Positions 51,530 to 59,563 of a DNA stretch of 64,000 nucleotides are shown here, in pieces. This DNA is from Flavobacterium microcysteis (GTDB taxonomy: Bacteria; Bacteroidota; Bacteroidia; Flavobacteriales; Flavobacteriaceae), in the NCBI RefSeq assembly GCF_006385255.1, contig NZ_VFJE01000055.1:372001-436000 (forward strand), read 5' to 3'. A program made the translations under genes and the position numbers. How positions within the stretch are numbered: position 1 is the stretch's first letter; each line of letters starts with the position of its first letter. Below the pieces are notes generated by a model, which searched no databases, was not told the DNA's origin, and worked only from the letters and a program-made list of their open reading frames with translations.

Positions 51530-51958
51530 ATGGCTTTCGATAAAAATACAATGCTTGAAAACTGCAAAAAATGGTGTGAAAATACCCTGATGCAGACTTT
51601 AGAAATAGAATTTATTGACGCCGGAGAAGGTTTCTTAAAAGCCCAAATGCCGGTTAATCCAAGAGTCCACCAGCCAATGGGATTGCTTCATGGTGGAGCT
51701 TCTGTTGCTCTTGCTGAGAGTGTAGGAAGTGCGGCCTCACTAATGTTTATCAATCCGGAAACTCACGAAGTGCGTGGAATCGAAATTTCGGCAAACCATG
51801 TCAAAAGCAAACGTGCAGGTATGGTTTACGGAACTGCAAAAATTATCCACAAAGGGCGTATGGTACATCTTTGGGAAATCAGGATAACCGATGAAAACGA
51901 TATGCTGATATCGTTATGTAAGATTACCAATATTGTTTTGGAAAGGGCTAAAAAATGA
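51530..51958 (+). CDS. PaaI-family hotdog thioesterase (probable DHNA-CoA hydrolase)
   Basis: A 142-residue hotdog thioesterase. The core motif is VHQPMGLLHGGASVALAESVGSAAS, with the active-site region HGG and Glu, and the end is KGRMVHLWEIRITDEND. It overlaps the isochorismate synthase gene by 4 bp (ATGA), so 1,4-dihydroxy-2-naphthoyl-CoA is the likely substrate (menaquinone pathway). I start at 51530; a longer frame to 51449 would cover the promoter (TAATTTTG at 51504-51511). Confidence 0.87.
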   Translation: MAFDKNTMLENCKKWCENTLMQTLEIEFIDAGEGFLKAQMPVNPRVHQPMGLLHGGASVALAESVGSAASLMFINPETHEVRGIEISANHVKSKRAGMVYGTAKIIHKGRMVHLWEIRITDENDMLISLCKITNIVLERAKK

Positions 51959-53019
51959 TGTCCGGATTTTATCAAAAAGCAGAAGAACAGCTCAAAAACA
52001 GGCTTCCTTTTGTAGTATATTCAAAACCTGGAGAAACTGTTGCTGTTGGGATTTTCCAAAAGGATGCGTCATTGCATTTTACAACCAATTTTAAAGAAGA
52101 AGGTTTTGTATTTGCTCCTTTTTCAGGAGGACAATTTGTACTGTTACCTAATGAAATATCCGATGTCCTTACAGAAGACTATACCCGAATTGCAATTGAA
52201 AATAGTAATAAAAGCTCCGAATTTGATGATACAGCCAAAGCAAATTTTGAACGGTTGGTGCAAAACGGCGTAGATGCAATTTGCAAAGGTGATTTTAAAA
52301 AAGTTGTCCTATCTCGTAAAGAAGCTGTTTCTTTAGAAAAACCTTCTCCTTTTGCATTATTTAAAAAATTGCTTTCGGCATATCCAACAGCTTTCAAATA
52401 CTGCTTTTTCCATCCAGAAACAGGAATGTGGTTAGGTGCCACTCCAGAGCAATTATTAAAGGCTTCAGGAGACCGTATTAAAACGGTAGCACTAGCCGGA
52501 ACGCAAGTGTATCATGAAGGAGAGATAAAATGGGAAAATAAAGAACAGGAAGAACAGGAATTTGTCACAGAATTTATTCTTGACGGACTTGAAGATTATA
52601 CAGCCGAAAAGAATAGCTCCAAACCTTATACTTTCAGAGCAGGAAATATTGTGCATATCAAGACGGATATTGAAGCCCGTTTGCACAACAAGCAAGATTT
52701 AGGAAAAATAATAAAAATGTTACATCCAACTCCGGCAGTATGCGGACTTCCAAAAGAAGCCTCCAGAGAATTTATTCTTGAAAATGAAGGTTATGATCGG
52801 GAGTACTACTCCGGATTTTTAGGAGAACTAAATCGGGATTTTGCAAAAGACATGCAGCATAATTCGGATTTGTTTGTAAACCTCCGTTGTATGAAGCTGC
52901 AGGATGCTACAGCCAATTTATTCATAGGTTGTGGTATTACAAAAGACAGCGTTCCTGAGAAAGAATTTTTCGAAACCGTGAATAAATCATTAACACTGAA
53001 AAATATCCTTGGAGAATAA
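51955..53019 (+). CDS. menF: isochorismate synthase
   Basis: A 354-residue chorismate-binding enzyme that makes isochorismate for menaquinone (or siderophore) synthesis. Motifs of the family: CKGDFKKVVLSRKEAV, WLGATPEQLLKASGDRIKTVALAGT, LHPTPAVCGLPKE and YSGFLGEL. It starts in the ATGA overlap with the thioesterase gene; two consecutive Met codons make 51955 or 51958 possible. There is no separate menD visible nearby. Confidence 0.9.
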   Translation: MMSGFYQKAEEQLKNRLPFVVYSKPGETVAVGIFQKDASLHFTTNFKEEGFVFAPFSGGQFVLLPNEISDVLTEDYTRIAIENSNKSSEFDDTAKANFERLVQNGVDAICKGDFKKVVLSRKEAVSLEKPSPFALFKKLLSAYPTAFKYCFFHPETGMWLGATPEQLLKASGDRIKTVALAGTQVYHEGEIKWENKEQEEQEFVTEFILDGLEDYTAEKNSSKPYTFRAGNIVHIKTDIEARLHNKQDLGKIIKMLHPTPAVCGLPKEASREFILENEGYDREYYSGFLGELNRDFAKDMQHNSDLFVNLRCMKLQDATANLFIGCGITKDSVPEKEFFETVNKSLTLKNILGE

Positions 53020-53058
53020 TTATTCTTCGTATTTTTAAAAAACAAACAAACACAAACA

Positions 53059-53775
53059 ATGAAATTAGATATACTTTTTTTTGGCGCACATCCTGATGAT
53101 GTTGAATTGGGTTGCGGCGCTACGGTAGCCAAAGAGGTTTCGTTAGGGAAGAAGGTGGGTATAATTGACCTGACAAGAGGTGAATTGGGAACCCGTGGAA
53201 CTGCAGAAATTCGTGATGAAGAAGCAAAAAATGCAGCTGCTGTTTTAGGAGTAGAAATTCGGGAAAACCTGAACATGCGAGATGGTTTTTTTATCAACGA
53301 TGAAACACATCAGATGGAAGTCATCAAAATGATTCGAAAATATAGGCCTGAAATTGTGATCTGTAATGCTATCGATGACAGGCATATTGATCATGGCAAA
53401 GGCAGTAAGTTGGTTTCTGATGCCTGCTTTTTGTCTGGATTGATTAAGATTGAAACCGAAATTGACGGTATAGTTCAGGCAGCCTGGAGACCTAAGTTGG
53501 TGTATCATTATATCCAATGGAAAGACCTTAAACCGGATTTTGTAGTAGATGTTAGTGGCTTTATGGATAAGAAAGTGGCTTCTCTCATGGAATACAAATC
53601 ACAGTTTTATGACCCAAATTCTAATGAACCAAGTACGCCTATAGCTACAAAAAACTTTAAAGATAGTATTATATACCGTGCTCAGGATTTAGGAAGATTA
53701 ATAAACTCCGAATATGCCGAAGGATTTACAGTGGAAAGATATTTGGCTGTCAATAGCTTAGGGGATTTGGTGTAA
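53059..53775 (+). CDS. bshB1: bacillithiol biosynthesis deacetylase
   Basis: A 238-residue LmbE-family zinc deacetylase that converts GlcNAc-malate to GlcN-malate. The metal-binding motif AHPDDVELGCGA is at residues 10-21, and later DRHIDHGKGSKLVSDACFLSG supplies further ligands. The pattern DLTRGELGTRGTAE is typical of BshB1. Bacillithiol is widespread in Bacteroidota. It lies 39 bp after menF. Confidence 0.93.
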   Translation: MKLDILFFGAHPDDVELGCGATVAKEVSLGKKVGIIDLTRGELGTRGTAEIRDEEAKNAAAVLGVEIRENLNMRDGFFINDETHQMEVIKMIRKYRPEIVICNAIDDRHIDHGKGSKLVSDACFLSGLIKIETEIDGIVQAAWRPKLVYHYIQWKDLKPDFVVDVSGFMDKKVASLMEYKSQFYDPNSNEPSTPIATKNFKDSIIYRAQDLGRLINSEYAEGFTVERYLAVNSLGDLV

Positions 53776-53791
53776 TTTTTTGAATTTTTTG

Positions 53792-53822
53792 TTTGCAGGA
53801 ATCAACTTTTGCAGTATATTTG
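53792..53822 (+). promoter_or_regulatory. promoter of tRNA-His
   Basis: TTTG (53792-53795) and TATATTTG (53815-53822) spaced 19 bp, a textbook Bacteroidota promoter just upstream of the tRNA. Confidence 0.8.
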
Positions 53823-53838
53823 CACTCGTTAAACAAAT

Positions 53839-53913
53839 GGTGGTTGTAGCTCAGCTGGTTAGAGTATCGGTTTGTGGTGCCGAGGGTCGCCGGTTCGAAC
53901 CCGGTCTGCCACC
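53839..53913 (+). tRNA. tRNA-His(GTG)
   Basis: A 75-nt canonical cloverleaf. Encoded G(-1) faces C73, anticodon loop TTGTGGT in stem TCGGT/GCCGA, D arm with GG, T arm GCCGG/CCGGT. One mismatch lies in the acceptor stem. CCA is not encoded, but the bases after C73 are CA. It has its own promoter and a terminator. Confidence 0.92.
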
Positions 53914-53921
53914 CATTTTTA

Positions 53922-53950
53922 AAGCCTTGGATTTTTCCAGGGCTTTTTTT
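53922..53950 (+). terminator. terminator of tRNA-His
   Basis: AAAGCCTTGG / CCAGGGCTTT stem with one G-U and a long T-run. Confidence 0.8.
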
Positions 53951-54029
53951 ATTTCTTCTCTTTGCTAATTAAAACTTAAATTGGCTGTGCCTGTGGGCAT
54001 TATTTTCTAAATTAGAGAGAAAAAGAGCC

Positions 54030-54293
54030 ATGTCACAGCAAATAGTTATAGGAAATCCGATTTCCTTCAAGTCCATCCGGGATTATATTTTTAATCATAA
54101 AGTCAATAAAGGCGATTGTATTATCTTAAATCCTTTAAACTATAAAAGTTTGATTGAAGAGATAAAACATTCCCGTGAAGAAACAATTGAAATTCCAATC
54201 AATGTTTTTGGAGTACTACTTGTTCAGGATGAAACGGACAGTGTTGAATTAGGGAAAATCCAGATTGTAAAAAATGAGAATCTCAATTCATGA
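54030..54293 (+). CDS. hypothetical protein, 87 aa
   Basis: A soluble protein starting MSQQIVIGNPISFKSIRDYIF, with a strand-helix-strand pattern and an acidic C-terminal half. The family is not recognised, though short proteins of this size are common in flavobacteria. It has no signal peptide or membrane segment. It stands alone before the YegP-type gene. Confidence 0.65.
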   Translation: MSQQIVIGNPISFKSIRDYIFNHKVNKGDCIILNPLNYKSLIEEIKHSREETIEIPINVFGVLLVQDETDSVELGKIQIVKNENLNS

Positions 54294-54414
54294 TTGTTTT
54301 AAGAAAAAATAATCCTAAATCGTTATAAAATTTGATAAAAATGTTATATTTTGGCTTATATTATTCTTTTGAATTGCATAAACTAAAATTAGTATAACTT
54401 TTAAATTAAATTTT

Positions 54415-54744
54415 ATGGGGACATTCTTGATTTCAAAAAGAAAAAATGACGAATTTCAATTCGTATTAAAGGCCGGAAACGGAGAAGTTATTTTGACCAG
54501 CGAAGGCTATTCAAGCAAAGCTGGATGTACGAATGGTATTGAATCAGTACGAAAAAATTCTCAGGACGATTCGAAATTCGATAAAAAAGAAGCTACTAAC
54601 GGCAAATTATATTTTAACCTAAAAGCAACAAATGGACAGATTATTGGATCAAGCCAGATGTATGCTTCTGCTTCAGGGCGTGATAACGGAATTGAATCTG
54701 TAAAAAAGAATGCGCCAGATGCAGATGTAAAAGAAGATTTATAG
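54415..54744 (+). CDS. YegP/DUF1508-family protein (two repeats)
   Basis: A 109-residue protein built from two DUF1508 repeats: FQFVLKAGNGEVILTSEGYSS...GIESVRKN and LYFNLKATNGQIIGSSQMYAS...GIESVKKN. The fold is a small beta-beta-alpha dimer; function is unknown, sometimes stress-related. A terminator follows directly. Confidence 0.9.
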   Translation: MGTFLISKRKNDEFQFVLKAGNGEVILTSEGYSSKAGCTNGIESVRKNSQDDSKFDKKEATNGKLYFNLKATNGQIIGSSQMYASASGRDNGIESVKKNAPDADVKEDL

Positions 54745-54761
54745 TCCAAAAACTTAATAAT

Positions 54762-54794
54762 AAAAAAAGCTCCGATTTCGGAGCTTTTTTTATT
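54762..54794. terminator. bidirectional terminator
   Basis: AAAAAAAGCTCCGA / TCGGAGCTTTTTTT with a 2-nt loop, between the convergent DUF1508 and M28 genes. Confidence 0.85.
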
Positions 54795-55796
54795 TTATTT
54801 TCCATCCCTGTCAATAACAGGTCTTTCTTTACGATTTGCTAATTCCCATGCCGTAACGAAAACGAGTTGTGCTCTTTTTTGCAGTAGGTCGTATTCGATT
54901 TTATCCGGTGTATCGGTTGCTTTATGATAATCTTCGTGAACTCCATTGAAATAGAATAGCGACGGAATTCCATTCTTAGCGAAGTTATAATGATCAGAAC
55001 GGTAATAAATTCGTTCCGGATCGTTCCTGTCGTTGTATTTATAATCTAATAGCAACTTAGTATATTCTGCATTTGCGTTTTCAGATATTTTATGCAAGTC
55101 TGTACTCAGACGGTCTGAACCTATCAGATATACATAATTGCCGTTGTTTTTGTGTTTGTCATCACGACGACCTATCATATCGATATTCAAATCGGCAATT
55201 GTATTTTTTAATGGGAATAACGGATGCTCTGCATAATATCTTGAACCGTGCAGTCCATGTTCTTCTCCGGTTACATGAAGAAATAAGATAGAACGTTTTG
55301 GTCCGTGTCCGTCTTTTTTGGCCAGCATAAATGCTTTGGCGATTTCCAGCAATGCAACAGTTCCGGAACCGTCATCATCAGCACCATTAAATACCTGTCC
55401 GTTTTTCATGCCAACATGGTCGTAATGCGCAGAAATAACCAGAATTTCATCTGGCTTTTCAGAACCTTCAATAAAAGCCCAGATATTTTCAGAATCGTTT
55501 AGTTTAGGACTGAATGCTCTAGACATAAATTCTGCAGGAACCTTTTGATAAAAGTCAGTGGCTCCTTTAGGAAAGGAAACGCCAATTTTTTCATACTGAG
55601 AAATCAGGTATTTTCCAGCCTTTTTTTGACCGGGTTCGCCAGTATTTCGGCCTTCCATTTCATCTCCTGCAATCACATAGAGATTTGTTTTTAAGTCAGC
55701 AGCAGATATGGCTTCCATATATTTTGTAGGCTTGACTGAAGAACAGCTAACCATAAATAATGAAAGCAGAAAACCGGAAATAAGCATTTTTTTCAT
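54795..55796 (-). CDS. M28-family peptidase lipoprotein
   Basis: A 333-residue lipoprotein (lipobox FMVSC then SSVKPTK) with the M28 zinc-peptidase domain. Visible ligand motifs are SAHYDHVG, NGADDDGSGTVALLEIA, HVTGEEHGLHGS and NIDMIGR; a final His lies in YRSDHYNFAKNGIP. It probably acts as an aminopeptidase outside the cytoplasmic membrane. I start at 55796 (MKKMLISGF), since a longer frame overlaps the upstream gene. Confidence 0.9.
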   Translation of the reverse strand: MKKMLISGFLLSLFMVSCSSVKPTKYMEAISAADLKTNLYVIAGDEMEGRNTGEPGQKKAGKYLISQYEKIGVSFPKGATDFYQKVPAEFMSRAFSPKLNDSENIWAFIEGSEKPDEILVISAHYDHVGMKNGQVFNGADDDGSGTVALLEIAKAFMLAKKDGHGPKRSILFLHVTGEEHGLHGSRYYAEHPLFPLKNTIADLNIDMIGRRDDKHKNNGNYVYLIGSDRLSTDLHKISENANAEYTKLLLDYKYNDRNDPERIYYRSDHYNFAKNGIPSLFYFNGVHEDYHKATDTPDKIEYDLLQKRAQLVFVTAWELANRKERPVIDRDGK

Positions 55797-55822
55797 CTTC
55801 AAATTTTTATAAAAATACAATT

Positions 55823-56797
55823 TTATTTTACACACCATAAACTGTAGGCAAATAGCGCCACAGAAAAGATAGATATAAGAAACATATTTATGAAAAACAG
55901 CACGAAACCCTTTAATCTTGAAATGGCTTTATCTTCCCCAAAAAAGTTACTGTGGGCCCTGAAAAAATAAAAGAAAACATAGAATAAAGCGACGATATCA
56001 TAAAAAGTAGAAAAGATGCCTAAAAGCGGTAATAGGTTCATAAGCCAGTTAAAAATCATTCCGATAGCAATGACAAGCAGAAGAAATGAAAAATAATGGA
56101 GTGTGAACACGCCGCTGTCGAAATAATACCATTTTTTCTTGTCATGCATTAGCCATAAGAAAAAGGCAAAAACCGGCATATATAAAAACAGGACTTTTGG
56201 GAGTGTATGTACAGCGGATTCAAAAGCCTTTTTTAAAAGTTCTTTTCCGGTTTCTTCTTTTTTGACTTTAAATACTTTTTCATAAGCACCATATTCCAAA
56301 TAGGAAAACTTCTCGTCCTCTGGTAATACATTCTGAAGAGAATCTAATTCCTTTAGGCTTTTTATTTTTATTCCATCTCGGACTTCTATTCCGGAAAATT
56401 CTTTTTTCTTTTCCTTTTCAGGATTTTTTTCTTGGGTTACAGTTTTTTCAGTCTTTCCTTCTTTGAACTCCAACAATGAGGTTTCAGGCAAAAGTGACGG
56501 AAGCAAGAATGTAACGAAACTGATAAAAATATAAAGCTTAACCGGAGGTACAAACTTTTTTCTTTTGCCTTCCAAATAGGTTTTTGTCAGGTGGCCTGGC
56601 TTAAACAACAAGCCTTTTATTGTTTTCCAGAAGCTGCCGTCATAATGCGTAAGATCTTCTACAAAATGTGTAAACAGATAGTGAAAAGACTGTCTTGTTT
56701 CTGTATTTTCCTGGCCGCAATTGGGGCAGAATTTATTTTCGACTACATAGTTGCAGTTCAGACAAGTTTTGTTTTCTCGTATTTTTTGGTGTCCCAT
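55823..56797 (-). CDS. DUF3667-domain membrane protein
   Basis: A 324-residue protein with an N-terminal zinc ribbon (CLNCNYVVENKFCPNCG), the DUF3667 sequence FHYLFTHFVEDLTHYDGSFWKTI and LFKPGHLTKTYLEGKRKKFVPP, and about five membrane segments. A charged, probably cytoplasmic or periplasmic loop lies in the middle. Function is unknown. It ends 26 bp before the M28 gene. Confidence 0.87.
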   Translation of the reverse strand: MGHQKIRENKTCLNCNYVVENKFCPNCGQENTETRQSFHYLFTHFVEDLTHYDGSFWKTIKGLLFKPGHLTKTYLEGKRKKFVPPVKLYIFISFVTFLLPSLLPETSLLEFKEGKTEKTVTQEKNPEKEKKKEFSGIEVRDGIKIKSLKELDSLQNVLPEDEKFSYLEYGAYEKVFKVKKEETGKELLKKAFESAVHTLPKVLFLYMPVFAFFLWLMHDKKKWYYFDSGVFTLHYFSFLLLVIAIGMIFNWLMNLLPLLGIFSTFYDIVALFYVFFYFFRAHSNFFGEDKAISRLKGFVLFFINMFLISIFSVALFAYSLWCVK

Positions 56798-57148
56798 TTT
56801 TAAGATGAATGCTTCTGTGTTTTGTGGAAGCTAAAACTATAAAAAAAACCAAAACATTTGGGAAAGATTTTAAGAAACTTCAAAAAAAAGCAAGGCTTCA
56901 ACATCTTCTCAATGCTAAAGCCTTGCACATGAATTACAAGCTACTCTAAATTAACGTGATTGCAATTCGTGTTATTTTCTATCACAATATAAGGATAGCC
57001 AATTCTGAACTATATTTATTCTGATGAATTGGACTATAAAATTACGTTATAATTCAATTTTTTCAGTAGCATAAAGTATTAAATTTCTCTTAAAAATTCG
57101 CAATGTGCGTAGTATAATTAGTAAATTCAAATAAAAAAGGGCTCTAAA
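56798..57148. other. AT-rich intergenic region with a terminator-like hairpin
   Basis: GCAAGGCTT / AAGCCTTGC (within 56890-56935) with a 20-nt loop lies next to an A-run, so it reads as a terminator only on the minus strand. No gene is visible on that strand immediately upstream. A short RNA from 56936-57148 on the minus strand is possible but not shown. The remainder is AT-rich without recognisable features. Confidence 0.4.
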
Positions 57149-57841
57149 ATGTATACTGCTTTTGAATGGGAAAGACTGCTTACTAATAATCATCCTTTCG
57201 AATTTCTTTTTGAAGTAGTTTTCAGGTCAGTAATTATGTTTATTGTCCTGTTGATTACATTGCGTTTCACCGGAAAAAGAGGAGTGAAGCAGCTTTCTAT
57301 TTTTGAGACTGTCATTATTATTGCTTTGGGTTCAGCTGCTGGCGACCCGATGTTTTATGAAGATGTAGGATTGATACCCGCCATTACGGTTTTTATCGTT
57401 ATCATTTTGTTGTACCGATTCGTGACAATGCTTACAGGAAGATTCAAATGGTTTGAAAATTTGGTTGAGGGAAAAACAGAATGTCTGATTGAAGAAGGTA
57501 AATTTTCTATAGCGAGTTTTGAAAGGGAAGGATTGGCGCAAGATGAGTTTTTTTCTGAATTACGACTGCGTTCTATTGAACATTTGGGACAGGTCAAAAA
57601 TGCTTATTTGGAAACATCTGGAGAGGTCAGTATTTTTTTCTATGAAGACAAGGATGTAAAATATGGATTGCCTATCTTGCCACAATTATTTGAAAAAAAG
57701 AGCCAGGCCATTCCTAAAGCAGGTTTTTATTCATGTACTTTCTGTGGGCATACGCAAAAAGTCGAAGCAGGAAAAGCGCATTGTGAAATTTGCAATAAAA
57801 CCGAATGGGTCGAGGCAATAAAAACTTTACGAAAAGCATAA
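57149..57841 (+). CDS. DUF421-family membrane protein (YetF-like)
   Basis: A 230-residue protein with three N-terminal membrane segments. The conserved stretch LITLRFTGKRGVKQLSIFE comes first, followed by the DUF421 domain (ECLIEEGKFSIASFEREGL, DEFFSELRLRSI). The C-terminal 35 residues contain two CxxC pairs (CTFCGH, CEICNK), a likely zinc ribbon not usual in the family. Function is unknown. Confidence 0.87.
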   Translation: MYTAFEWERLLTNNHPFEFLFEVVFRSVIMFIVLLITLRFTGKRGVKQLSIFETVIIIALGSAAGDPMFYEDVGLIPAITVFIVIILLYRFVTMLTGRFKWFENLVEGKTECLIEEGKFSIASFEREGLAQDEFFSELRLRSIEHLGQVKNAYLETSGEVSIFFYEDKDVKYGLPILPQLFEKKSQAIPKAGFYSCTFCGHTQKVEAGKAHCEICNKTEWVEAIKTLRKA

Positions 57842-57847
57842 AAATAA

Positions 57848-58339
57848 ATGATTACGATTACCAAAACTACCGATTACAATACCGTACGAAAAATTGCTGA
57901 GCAAACCTGGCCAAAAACTTACGGGCATATCCTTTCACCTGAGCAGATTGACTATATGTTTGACATGATGTATAATATCAATGCTTTAAAAGAACAGGCT
58001 GATTTAAAAGGACATCATTTTATTTTGGCTGAAGAAGAAGGAATTCCATTGGGTTTTGCTTCCTATGAGTTCAATTATGGAGGAGAGCCAAAGACCAAAA
58101 TCCATAAAATTTATATCCTTCCGGAAACACAAGGAAAAGGAATCGGCAAAAAGCAGTTAGATTATATTGCAGAAGAAGCAGCAAAAAATAAAAACACCAT
58201 TCTTTCATTAAATGTAAACCGTTACAATACGGCCTATGAATTTTATATCAAAATCGGATTTGAGAAGAAAGGAGAAGAAGACATAAACATAGGAAATGGC
58301 TATCTGATGGAAGATTATATAATGGAAAAGCAGCTATAG
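57848..58339 (+). CDS. GNAT-family N-acetyltransferase
   Basis: A 163-residue acetyl-CoA-dependent acyltransferase. The acetyl-CoA-binding motif is IYILPETQGKGIGKKQLDYI, with a typical final strand (FYIKIGFEKKGEEDINIGNG). The acceptor is unknown. It lies 6 bp after the DUF421 gene and should be co-transcribed with it. Confidence 0.88.
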   Translation: MITITKTTDYNTVRKIAEQTWPKTYGHILSPEQIDYMFDMMYNINALKEQADLKGHHFILAEEEGIPLGFASYEFNYGGEPKTKIHKIYILPETQGKGIGKKQLDYIAEEAAKNKNTILSLNVNRYNTAYEFYIKIGFEKKGEEDINIGNGYLMEDYIMEKQL

Positions 58340-58439
58340 TTATTTAGGATTTTGTTGGCAAACATTATGAAATCAATAACATAGCGCCCATTTTATAAGG
58401 CGTAACTTTGAGTATAACCCCTACCAAATACTCAATGTT

Positions 58440-58817
58440 ATGATAGAACAGATCTACAATCTGCCAGACAATATGGTAGGTTTTCGCTCCAGTGGCGAAG
58501 TTACACCACATGATTTTAAGCTTGTCAATATAAAAGTTTCTGAGCTTGTCAATACAACAGGCAAGCTCAATTATTTACTCTTTTTAGACAATTCTCCAAC
58601 CGATTTCACCTTTGGAGCCTGGATACAGGATGCCTTGCTTGGAATCAAAAACATCACAAAATGGAACCGGGCCGCAATCATTTCAGATTCAGAAACGGTA
58701 GACAAATTCACTTCTTTTTTTAGTAAAATCATGCCCGGAGAATTTAAAGTTTTTCGCAAGGATGACATGTCCCGTGCTGTTGACTGGACTTCAGAAAAGA
58801 TAGATATAGAAGAATAA
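58440..58817 (+). CDS. SpoIIAA-like (STAS-fold) protein
   Basis: A 125-residue protein starting MIEQIYNLPDNMVGFRSSGEV, with the pattern of a single SpoIIAA-like domain (PF11964 type): NYLLFLDNSP, FTFGAWIQDALLG, WNRAAIISDSETV. Function is unknown; such genes often lie near stress proteins, as here. Confidence 0.8.
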   Translation: MIEQIYNLPDNMVGFRSSGEVTPHDFKLVNIKVSELVNTTGKLNYLLFLDNSPTDFTFGAWIQDALLGIKNITKWNRAAIISDSETVDKFTSFFSKIMPGEFKVFRKDDMSRAVDWTSEKIDIEE

Positions 58818-58836
58818 CCAACTAAAAAATAATGCC

Positions 58837-59343
58837 ATGGGAGATTATAAAAATTTAAGCAGTGAAGATGCTGTTTCGAAATTGAAAAAACTGGCAGAAG
58901 ATATCAGAGTCTGCATGTTTTGTACCGATTTGACACATACGCCGTTTTCAACACGGCCAATGAGCGTTCAGGAAGTAGATGAATCAGGAAATATATGGTT
59001 TCTAAGCGGTGCGGACAGCGATAAGAATTTTGAAATAAAGCAAGATGAAAATGTGCAATTGCTTTTTGCAAAAAACTCAAGCTCAGAATACCTCAATGTA
59101 TATGGGAAAGCATTCATATACAAAGATAAATCTACGATTGAAGACAAATGGAGTCCTGTTGCAAAAGCCTGGTTTTCGAAAGGAAAAGACGATCCTAACG
59201 TTACTGTAATCCGTGTTCAACCGGAATATGTTTATTATTGGGATACTAAAAGTGGTAAGATGGTATCGTTGCTCAAAATAGCAGTAGGTGCGATTATCGG
59301 AAAACCGTTGGATGATGGTATAGAAGGAAAGCTTTCCGTATAA
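58837..59343 (+). CDS. pyridoxamine 5'-phosphate oxidase-like general stress protein
   Basis: A 168-residue FMN-binding split-barrel protein resembling general stress protein 26. Visible elements are RVCMFCTDLTHTPFSTRPMSVQ, GNIWFLSGADSDKN and EYVYYWDTKSGKM. It lies 19 bp after the SpoIIAA-like gene and is probably in its operon. Confidence 0.88.
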   Translation: MGDYKNLSSEDAVSKLKKLAEDIRVCMFCTDLTHTPFSTRPMSVQEVDESGNIWFLSGADSDKNFEIKQDENVQLLFAKNSSSEYLNVYGKAFIYKDKSTIEDKWSPVAKAWFSKGKDDPNVTVIRVQPEYVYYWDTKSGKMVSLLKIAVGAIIGKPLDDGIEGKLSV

Positions 59344-59373
59344 TTGTACGGAATATATTTAAATATTTCAATG

Positions 59374-59433
59374 CTTTGCGGCTCTGCGCCTTTGCGAGAA
59401 AATAATTGCACGCAAAGGCGCAGAGCCGCAAAG
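59374..59433. repeat. 23-bp-arm inverted repeat (REP/MITE-like)
   Basis: Arms CTTTGCGGCTCTGCGCCTTT... at 59374-59396 and 59411-59433 are perfect over 23 bp, with a 14-nt spacer (AGAAAATAATTGCA). GC-rich arms contrast with AT-rich surroundings. A degenerate relative lies at 62084-62134. Confidence 0.85.
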
Positions 59434-59463
59434 TTTCTGACATTTATCTTGTTAGAAAAAAGC

Positions 59464-59495
59464 AAAAGCTTCCATTCCCGGAAGCTTTTTTTATT
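59464..59495. terminator. terminator
   Basis: AAAAGCTTCC / GGAAGCTTTTTTT stem with a 6-nt loop, after the stress-protein operon and repeat. Confidence 0.75.
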
Positions 59496-59563
59496 TTTAT
59501 ACCAATCTTCAATGATTTATTGTAAATTTAGGTGGTACTGCCTGCCAATAGTAATAATAGTCT

